Of a DNA stretch of 64,000 nt, positions 55,261 to 64,000 are shown piece by piece. The position numbers were made by a program, and so were the translations under genes. Origin of the DNA: Isoetes taiwanensis (lineage: Eukaryota > Streptophyta > Lycopodiopsida > Isoetales > Isoetaceae); the NCBI GenBank assembly GCA_021234155.1, contig JAJEKV010000072.1, positions 977,918 through 1,041,917 of the forward strand, read 5' to 3'. The notes beneath the pieces are model-generated. The model saw only the letters and a program-made list of their open reading frames with translations, searched no databases and was not told where the DNA came from. Numbering within the stretch: the stretch's first letter is position 1; the number at the start of each line of letters is the position of its first letter.

Positions 55261-56110
55261 AAAACAACGATGCATTCTCGTCCGATTAGGCCATCCTCTA
55301 TGAGTGTTCGCAGAGTGAAGATATGGTCAATAGTAGAATGCCGGGGCGGAAGCTCCCTTTGCGTCTGAGCCCAAGACTTCTCCATCCTCTCGCCCAAAGT
55401 GTCAATCACCGCTCAAGAATCCCGCAAGCAACTTGGCAAAGACGTAACCTGACCATAATGGTAATGATAGTTGGTCACGGCTAGGGTCCCCGCTTTGTAT
55501 CTGGGCACAACTCTACTTGGTAGTCGGTCCTTGGGGAAGCCTTCTTGCAATGCCCCGGTTGAAGAGTGTTGTGAGAACCGAGCACCATTGGGGCCCGGCC
55601 CACTTGAGAAGCTCTGCGCATACCATCCAAATCTGGCACCTTCCTTCGGATTAGCGAGGTGTTGCGCCCATTATGACATCCCCTTCAAGAATGACCGGTG
55701 CTAGGCACTGTCTGCGGAATTACTAGTGCCCCGGCTTCCCATTGGGTCATACAACTGCAAGTATCTCACCCATTGTTCCGGGGTAATATTTCTGTAGGTC
55801 GTGCGGGCTTACTCAAGACCTTTCTCCGAAGGCCCTAGGGTGGCGGTCTAGAAGACCAAACATCACTGTTCATTCTGGTGTGCTCCATAAGGTACGGCTT
55901 TCTTGGTCTTGAGGAAGGAGGTATTGATGATGGATGGCTGCTTGGGCGAATGGTGGGGTCCGGCCTTGGCGGAGCCATCGTTTCAACTCCCGACATTAGT
56001 CATCGAACCAATGATTGCGGGGAAGGTGGTTGCAGCCCACGTGGGATTGTCGAGGCGGTCTCTCCCAAAGCATCATCCCCTACCCTCGAAGGAGCTGGTT
56101 CACCGGGTAG
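55261..56110 (-). pseudogene. LINE reverse transcriptase fragment interrupted by copy A3
   Basis: On the minus strand, in shifting frames: SSGPGPNGARF and TGALQEGFPKDRLPSRVVP (RT domain start), NYHYHYGQV (remnant of a NYRPI-type motif), LGERMEKSWAQTQ, then RHSTIDHIFTLRTLIEDG (finger motif of non-LTR RTs) and VVFV, where the A3 LTR cuts just before the catalytic block. It belongs to a different LINE from the one at 32781-44504. Confidence 0.65.
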
Positions 56111-58982
56111 TAAGCATAAGATGTTAGACTTCAATTTCATTAAATATAGCATCGGACATACCTCAATTCAAGTGTAAAACATGTTGGTAACTCAATTCAA
56201 ATCTGAAGCATGTATTGCATCCTTTCCACAATAGGTCATCGAGGGAAGGGGCCCGATGCACAAAAAGGCATCTTTAATTGTCCACGACAAAATAAGCAAT
56301 AAATAAAATTTTTGCTAGAAAGGCGTGTATACGTTTGAATTGGGTTAGTACTTGCCTTGCCTTTGGAAGCTTCTACACATGACAAAATTGGTTGAAGCTA
56401 TAGCACGGAGAGAATGGATTCTATTAGGTGGACACATCTGCAAGGCCAAACAATAAACAATGTTTCTTGCATAACTTTCATGTACATATCTGTCACCTCT
56501 AAAGTTGCAGTAGACAGTAAGAATCCTAAATCAGCAATTATTAATATGCCACTTTGTTAACCATGACACTTCGAATCCTGAATCAATATGCCACATTAAT
56601 TAACCATGGCCTTACGAAGGCGTGAGAAGGCGGAACAAAAAACCACAAAAATACTACTTCTCATATATATGTGTGGCAAAATCACGGACCCAAATCATAA
56701 GAAGAGAGGAGAGAGCTACTATTGTAAACATCCATATTCCATTAGGATTACCTCTAGGCATGTAATTGAAAATCATGGCAACACAAAGCGCATGAGAGCA
56801 AACCAATCAAGCATTTAAATTCTACTCAATAAAAATATAACTAAATTATAACACATCTGCCACAAATTCAAGCCTTCCATGACTTCCCATCCAGCAGGAA
56901 TACTTCACAAATTAAAAAGAGCGAGTTTTGAAAGTATAGGATTACTAAAACTTCGGGATTCATAAAAAGCGTCATGTTAGATTATGTTAGCAAAGCTTGG
57001 ATAAATTATTTCTTGCCCAAACCGCACTGCGGATCAATCTTAGAAAGTTCAAAACATGAGGGGCTAGAATGAGCAGATCGTTCTGAGTGAATAAATGCAA
57101 ATTGGCAACAACGTTACATGTTCCCATAGAAAATATAGAAAACACATAGCATTACACGGACAAAAGTAGCCATGGTGTCCTCCTTGATAAATGGGTTGTC
57201 AAGCACTACAAAGTCGTTTTAAGTGCCAAACTATAAACTAAATCAAAGCTGGCTCATTTGTCAAAGAAAATATCTACCACCGCGACTAATTAGAAAATGG
57301 AATCACAAAAAAGCTTCTACCTCGTTTGCAACACCCGGGACATGTGAATAGGACAAAGTCTTGCGGTGAAAAAATATGTGTTCATACGCATCCTCTTGTG
57401 AGTTTAATGTTGCTTCAATCTTACCTCGGCGGCTCCGCGACCGCGAAATAACAATAGCAAAGGCGTTAACCAACCATATAAGATCGGTGACATTGAAGAT
57501 GTGGCCTTGCAAGCAACTTCATATCTTTGCATGCTTGTATAAGTTAGATTTAGGCTGCATCTGAGGGCCAAAAAATATTAAATGTGCATACATGTTGAAA
57601 AGCAAAGCGCATTCTTCCTTATGGCATTTATTGCTAGGATTTCTATCGAATCAAATGTCCTATTGTTTAGAAGCGATTATTAGCGGCAAAAGCAGCCAAA
57701 ATTCTAAAAGATACTATTACATGATATCAATAAATTCTTATGTTGAGAAGCATGTTCATTCTCTATACAACATAATAGAATAGAAAAGAAAATCACACAT
57801 TCATTGAGCTTACGAGGCCAAGATCCTTGTCCAATAAGTGTTTGTATGCAATGGCACTTATGCAGGGAAAAATCGGAGAAACAACAATGAAAAGCTTTTC
57901 AAAGCGAGAACATAAAAGGCGCATATGGTGAAAAAAAGGTAAAAGCGGGCGATTCAAAGAAAACAAAATACCTATTCATATGGAGTTGGATCACGAGATC
58001 ACATGCGGAAAAACAATCGGAAAAACAATGAAACAACAATGATAAACTCTTTGGAATATAGAGGCAACCATCTCACATCGGTGTCTTCTAACGGCTTTGG
58101 AAAGGTCTCCCGGTGGCCTCTGTCCATTGATCGGTTGCAAGCATGGTGCATACCCAATTGCCATGACCATCTTAGCCATTTGCGGGGAACTAAAGCCCTA
58201 ATCCGACCTCCAAATGCAAATATTACCGGTTCGATCATGGCCAAGCGGATGCATACATGCATCGCCTCAGCATAAAAACTTCCTAAATCCGGCCAACAAC
58301 ACACGATCTCATTTTCTCCATATAAATCTTCTTCCCAATTTTTGGAAAGGGGAAAAATAACCAAGAAAAAAGTCTTTCGATTTTTGGATAGCCGGAATTT
58401 TTTACCGGCTGCCAAAACCCACAAAATCATAGGAAATCGAGTTAAAAAAAATTCCAAAAAAGTTTTTGGTCAAACCTGAAATTTCCAAATTAACAAGATT
58501 GATTGATATAGAGGGCAACCCTTTGTTGCAAAAGCGACTTGTTTAAAAGAAAGAAAACTATTTTCTATCTTTCATCAAAGAATAGAAAGAAATGAAAATG
58601 GCATACGGATGGATGGCCATGCAAACTACAACTTCTAATCTTCCTCACTTTTTGTTGTTAGCTTGGTGTCAAAAGGTATAAAGGGTGGGAAGCGAAACAA
58701 CAATTGAAAAATGGTGGGCATGCTATAAACGAGACTTTGCCCTTTGCCAAAAAAAAGCATCCAATTTTAGCAAAAGAACAATTGGGCGTGGGAAAAAAGA
58801 ATTGGACCATTTCTTGATTTATCACGTGTCATCCTTGCTTGCGGGGAGCCATGCTAATTTTCTCTATATCGTTCAATTTTATCGGATGTCGGGAAGAACA
58901 TCGAGAAATTTTGAAATTGAGCTTTTTATATGCCTTGTAAGTGCCCATTTATTCCTGTGGGAGATATGTTATGGCTAGTGCA
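56111..58982. other. AT-rich region, no supported gene
   Basis: Short frames only. A minus-strand frame of 152 codons (58457-57999) and one of 69 codons (57512-57303, with a GAG-GTAAGA donor-like site) are the longest. Neither shows a known domain or repeats elsewhere in the window. An exon of a host gene cannot be excluded but is not supported. Confidence 0.4.
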
Positions 58983-59700
58983 GAGTAAGTCTCTCTGTGC
59001 TTTAGGATTTTCTCATTTAGGGTGCGATGGATCTCTTCTTTCTTTTTCCTCACGATTAGCTCAGAAACACAGTACGGACTGGGTTCCAACGCGTTTGGGA
59101 ATTCTTGTCCTTGGAGGACCTTATTATTGTGCTGACGCTTCAAAGAGAAATCCATGCTATATTGTACAAAGCTTTTATCCATCTGCAATTTTTCGGATGC
59201 AAAGAGCTTGTCTCTTGTCTTAAGGTTCTCTGAAACATCACTCCATTGTGGCAAGGCCCAGCTTCACCATCTTCGTCATCTTCTCCTGCTTCAATGTGAC
59301 TGTGGTCTTATATAAGGTGACCGTGTGAGATGACTTGTTATGTGTAGCCACGTCTTTTGTCATTATGGGTTAATATTTTTTTTAACGTTACCTTATATGT
59401 GAGCCATCGATGAACGGCATATTCCTGCCATTGTTTGACCGTGTTTACGTTATGGATCAATATCAATATTAACCAAGACCAAGACTTTTGTCATTACATT
59501 ATGTGGGTTTATGATGAACATACGAAATATTCTTGGTATGACATGGCGTTTTTATCGCCCAAAAAGATGACATGACATTTCCTATAGTCTCTATCGGGAC
59601 ATATGGTCTTATTTCCGTGAGCATTGCCATAATAAACATACAATTTTTACAAGATCTGCTTTGCCATCTTAAATCCTTGCAACTTCTCACGATTTGTGAC
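58983..59700 (+). repeat. 0.75-kb direct repeat, copy 1
   Basis: Aligns with 63213-63960 over nearly its whole length (starts AGTAAGTCTCTC, shared CTTGTCCTTGGAGGACCTT and GTGAGCCATCGATGA) with many substitutions and indels. No coding capacity is shared. The words TTGTCATTACATTATGTGGG and TCTTATATAAGGTGACC recur in and after it (for example 59308, 59706, 59770). Confidence 0.75.
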
Positions 59701-62205
59701 CTTGGTCTTATATGAGATGACCGTGGTATTATATAAGGTGATCGTGTGGGGATGATCGTGGTCTTATTTCCGTGGTCTTATATAAAGTGACCATGTGAGA
59801 GATGACCATATTGCGTTGTAGCCACATCTTTTGTCATTACATTATGTGGGTTTATGGTTTTTTTTTTTTCGTTCTTCGTTACTGCGAGCCATCAATGGCG
59901 AGAATATTCACAGCATTATTTTATATAGGAACTGGTATGGGATGACCATGTTACATTGTGGATCAATATCAATATTAGCCAAGTCTTTTGTCTATCTTGG
60001 GTCTATGGTGAGCGAAATATTCACGGCATTGTATTATCAACATTTTGCCCAAAAATGACATGGCATTTCCTATATGGCTGAAAAAATGTTGCCATAATAA
60101 ACATACACTTTTCACAAGACCATGGTCTCAAACTCATTCATTTATACAAGGCGTATCACATCTTTGCCATCATGTTGTAGCGTTGGAGGCCACAGCTTCA
60201 AGAGAACTCTTGAAATGGTTATGCACCTTATGCCTTCCCTTCCCATTCTAAAAAGGTTGATTCAAACAAAGCCTTCACATTTGTGCCCTCACTTAAAAAG
60301 TGTGTTGAATCACGAGATACACTAGAAATATATAGCCCACTCATAACACTTCAAGCTGGGAAAATCTAAGCTAGCTATGTATTTTCTCGGAATAGACATG
60401 GATTTTAAAGTCTTGGGGAATGGGATCCCGAATCATTTCGCCACTACACAGTTAACACACTAAAACCGTTGGGCTGGAATTTATTTGGCATATTCAAATC
60501 AACTAGAAATTTATTCTTGAGGCCAAAGCTGCATGAACATTTCTCTTATGTGGTAGTAAGTAATGGATGTGTGTCAATCTTGAAATACACAAGAAAACTT
60601 TGCGAATGCCTTGTGTGAACATATATATCACTAAAGGATAGCATCGTAGGGGAATCAATATAATGGAATAGGGTAAACATCCTCAAGGTTAATATGATGT
60701 AATAGGGGAGAAATTTCACATCTTCAACATTATAGCATATGTTTGAGAAGCATGGAGCTATAAGCTACAATCGGAGATCACATCTATTTCACAATGCCAA
60801 ACCGATAATCTATTCTCAAAATGCCACATTGTCCCCATTATGGTTCAAATTGTCATTAATTGTGGACCCAGATACATATTTGGCAATGTCTGAGAAGATC
60901 GTGTCACCATTTTAATTCTAGGCCTTGATATAACAATTTGCTACAAGATTTCTTACAGATTCTCTGAGAAATAGGAAAATGAAGCATATATTTGAATATT
61001 TGACTTCATGCGGTAAATAAGTTTAAAAGATGGGCTATTATAAAAAGCAAAAAGAAACATAATCATTACATGTATATTTTGCTTCCATTTTCTTTCTCCT
61101 ATTCTTCGGTCTAATTAATATGATCAAGCAATGGCCCCTTTAAATTCAAGCAAATTCGAACAGCTAGGATTGCTCTATTGTCAGTGGAGATGATTTAAGT
61201 TTTTCTCTACGCCATGTCTCTAAATCGATTGGCCCTTTTTGCAATTGAAGTTGGAGGCCATCACAAATGCTTATTCTAGTTTCTTTCCTCCATGAACTTG
61301 TGCTTCAATCTTGGAGGTCCGATCCACATAAGCCTTTGGGGTTGTTTAACTCGGACCACATTCCTTGGTGCAGCTCATAGCAAGTAAGATTCTTAATTGT
61401 TAATGCGCTTGCATTTTGTAATTTATTTGCAACCTTATTGGATTGCACAATATCAGTTATGCATAGCCTACTTCATGTTGGTTTTGAAGGCTACCCACAA
61501 CACAATTTGCATCCCTCGGGTTAGATTGTGTTAATGTGGAAAAAAAAATTCTCCTATTTTTTGCTATCTAAATCCACTAACTAATTTCTCTGATTTGCAA
61601 AATCGTATGCATGTTTAATTAGTTGTGAGATCACATTTGCGTGGGAAGGCTGCAGTTTTAATGGGTAGGGGTGGGGTTGCCTCCTTTCATGCATGCACCC
61701 TTTTACCCCCAGTAACATATATTGCAGAACGTTAAGATAAAAAATCAATGGATAAGATTTGTTTGCACTATAACAGGGCCTAACTACCACTATTTATGGG
61801 TGCATGTGTGTGCGTCGATGGTCGGAATAAAGGTGTCATAATTTCTTTTTCTCATCTCTATTTAGGACATGGATCGTGCATCGAAAGCTATTTGAAAAGA
61901 GCTTTTAGGGATGTAAAAGTTTGCCACGTTTGGATCTTCGAATTGGTGGATCGTGACACAAAGAGGCGAAGACAAACCATTCGAAGATCGTTGTCTTATA
62001 CAAGTTGATTCATTAGAAGCCGTGTAGAAGAATCCGTGAACCTGCTGTGATTGGAGAAGCCTGACATTAAGAAGCCGTCTATGCATGAGAGGCATGATCA
62101 GGAGAATTGTGATTGGGTTTTTATCTGATGAAGATAATCTCTTTGAAGACATTTATTCCTAGAGATTTTATTCTGATTGATTTGGAGTTCGATTCAAAAG
62201 CGGTT
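59701..62205. other. Region between the direct repeats, no gene seen
   Basis: 59701-60060 holds a second, shorter relative of the repeat (TTGTCATTACATTATGTGGG and CAATATTAGCCAAG words). The rest is AT-rich, without long frames or recognised domains. Confidence 0.4.
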
Positions 62206-62839
62206 TTAATTGCAATTCTCGGAGAGATATTGCGAGGGAGCCATTATAGAAAAATCGTGTGGCGAATTTGACAATCTGAATATGGCATTTTGTTGAGCAT
62301 CAAACAATCGAATATGGCATTTTGACAATCCCGAATATGGCATTTTTGTTGGCGTAGGCAAGTCTTCATCAAACAATTCTTGAAGGCTTGGCAACTCAAT
62401 GTTTGCTAACAAGCGCATTTCTTGCATTGATATCCCGTCTGTTTGCTTCTTGGCGTTGACAAAGTCAAGCATATCTCCATGTTCCTCTAGTTTTGGCAAG
62501 TCGTCATCAAACAATTCCTCAAAGTCGAGAGCCTACAACGGTTTGAGTGTCATAGATATCCCCTTTGTTTTGCTTCAAGTCATCATCTTGTGGCGGAGGA
62601 ATTGAAATTTTCTTGGGCCAACAAGTCATCCAACATGGCAACTTCTTTCTCCAAAAACAACATACCTTTCATTTGCTCCAAATAATTTGAATTCCTCTAG
62701 CTGTTCCGTTTATGCTTCTCCATCTTCTTTTTTGTGTTCTTCATTATTCTAGACTTTTTAACACCTTCACTCTTTGCCGTCTTGCACTTCTTAAGAGCTT
62801 CACCTTGCTTGGCCATCTTCATTTCTGTCTTCTTCATTT
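62206..62839 (-). pseudogene. Unknown gene remnant: Lys-rich N-terminus, acidic repeat
   Basis: From ATG at 62839 the minus strand reads about 47 residues rich in lysine (KKMEKHKRNS), a TAG, then LEQMKGMLFLEKEVAMLDDL. After a shift follow two similar acidic blocks, EELFDDDLPKLEEH and QELFDEDLPTP, each after a leucine-rich lead. I do not recognise it. The repeated LFD(D/E)DLP block suggests a repeat protein now decayed. Near the end GAATATGGCATTTT occurs three times (62278-62345). Confidence 0.3.
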
Positions 62840-63212
62840 TGGTGTTTACTGTGGAATGGAATGACGGTCTTATATAGGTTGATCATGTGGGCTGACCGTG
62901 TAGGATGACTGGGTTGACCGCGTGGCCCGTGTCGTGTCGCGATGGCCAGGTGTGGATTTTTTTGAAACATTAACTTGATGCATCGACGATAATATCTCAA
63001 CGTTAGCGTTAATATCTCAATGATAATATCGGATAATATCCCTTCGATAATATCACGCGATTCACTTCGATGTTCCCTCAAATCGGAATATACGAGTTTG
63101 CGGTTTAGTGAGCTCTGTCTTGTAGTAAGTATTCATAAATCATGTAAGCTAACAATAGTAAGAACCCTCGGCATTATAGCCTTATTTGGTTTTAACACTT
63201 GTGAATGCCCAT
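62840..63212. other. Spacer before the second direct repeat
   Basis: Contains TCTTATATAGGTTGATCATGTGGG, a relative of the TATA-like word of the direct repeats, and a run of GATAATATC words (62985-63060). No gene seen. Confidence 0.4.
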
Positions 63213-64000
63213 TCTTGAGTAAGTCTCTCCGTGTTTTAGGGTTTTTCATTTTTAGGTGTGATGCTTCTCTTCTTTCTTTTTCCTCACGATTAGCTCGAAA
63301 CCGCATGCGGACTAGGTTCCAACAGCGTTTGGGGATTCTTGTCCTTGGAGGACCTTATTATTGTCTTGGCCTTCAAAGAAAACCCATGCTATATTGTACA
63401 AAGCTTTTACCCATTTGCAATTTTCGGATGCAAAAGAGCTTATGCATTATCTTAAGGTTCTCTGAAACATCACTCCATTGCGGCAAGGCCCGGCTTTGCC
63501 ATCTCGTCATCTTCTCTTGCTTCCTTTGTGATCGTGATCTCATATAAAGGTGGCCAGGTGTGGGATGAACTTGTTATGTTGTAGCCCGTCTTTTGTCATT
63601 AAATTATGTGGGTCAATTTTTTTTAACATTACCTTATCGTGAGCCATCGATGAGCGGCATATTCACGGCATTGTTTGACCATGTTACGTTATGGATTAAT
63701 ATCAATATTAGCCAAGACTTTTTGTCATTACATTATGTGGGTTTATGATGAATGAAATATTCTTGGCATGACATAACATTTCGTATCGCCAAAAAAATGA
63801 CATGACATGAAATATCCTATGGTCTCCTTCGAGATGAAAAATGAAGTGCCCAAAAAATGACATGACATTTCCTATGGTCTCTATCGGACGTATGGTGCGA
63901 AAAAAGAGCATTGCCATAATAAACATACAATTTTTTTACAAGATCCGGCCATGCATCTTAAGCCATCTTCTTTTGCTTTGTCGTGACCGTGGTCTTATAT
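63213..64000 (+). repeat. 0.75-kb direct repeat, copy 2
   Basis: See 58983-59700. It continues to the window end with the same GACCGTGGTCTTATAT word. The spacing start to start is 4.23 kb. LTRs of an unknown element or members of a dispersed or tandem family are both possible. Confidence 0.7.

Noticed and set aside
57999..58457. 152-codon minus-strand frame as a host gene
   Set aside because: No domain, no paralog in the window, ordinary length for chance in this composition; splice signals are not convincing.

Overview
The window is nuclear plant DNA made almost wholly of nested, mostly dead transposable elements. The evidence is Athila-like and chromodomain Ty3/gypsy elements, a Ty1/copia element primed by initiator tRNA-Met, an L1-type LINE, CCCTAAA-type telomere-like motifs and a plant-like 18S rRNA fragment. 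No intact ordinary host gene was found. The density of nested insertions points to a large, repeat-rich land-plant genome (fern, gymnosperm or similar); the species cannot be fixed from this sequence.

Layout. (1) 200-16183 (+): first copy (A1) of an Athila-like Ty3/gypsy family. It has a 5' LTR, gag, protease and RT-RNase H-integrase, then a small antisense cysteine-rich ORF and a long sense ORF3 coding for a coiled-coil protein. A chromodomain Ty3/gypsy element (4049-9952, TSD GCCAT) splits it just before RT. Its 3' end is lost at a junction with another LTR element. (2) 16897-32775 (-): second copy (A2, TSD CTAAC), inserted in the ORF1 region of an L1-type LINE. It carries an uninterrupted RT-RNase H-integrase frame and the same antisense ORF and ORF3. 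Two insertions split it: a 2.4-kb LTR-like element (26495-28910, TSD CTCCA), and about 2.45 kb (19843-22300) holding a MITE-like unit and pieces of host genes, one clearly cobalamin-independent methionine synthase. (3) 32781-45000: the L1-type LINE, split inside RT by a Ty1/copia element (37044-41819, TSD GGCTT) whose two LTRs look identical. (4) 44505-50640: unassigned spacer, a truncated rDNA fragment (18S 5' end plus upstream spacer), a SINE-like unit and a 2.1-kb non-autonomous LTR element carrying seven 55-bp units, each able to fold into two hairpins. (5) 50662-56110: a CTAT microsatellite, unclassified LTR-like repeats, a third, gag-only Athila-like copy (A3), and a LINE RT fragment that A3 interrupts. 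(6) 56111-64000: AT-rich repeats, including a 0.75-kb direct repeat.

How the parts work together. The Athila-like family is the main subject. Comparing A1 with A2 shows a gag-protease block closed by an in-frame UAG in a readthrough-type context, then RT-RNase H-integrase. Downstream lies a head-to-head pair: an antisense cysteine-rich ORF of about 89 residues and ORF3, on either side of a shared, promoter-like region. Both ORFs differ between the copies mainly at synonymous positions, so both appear to have been kept by selection while the family was active. This divergent accessory module, and the covarying hairpin array of the small LTR element, are the most novel signals in the window.
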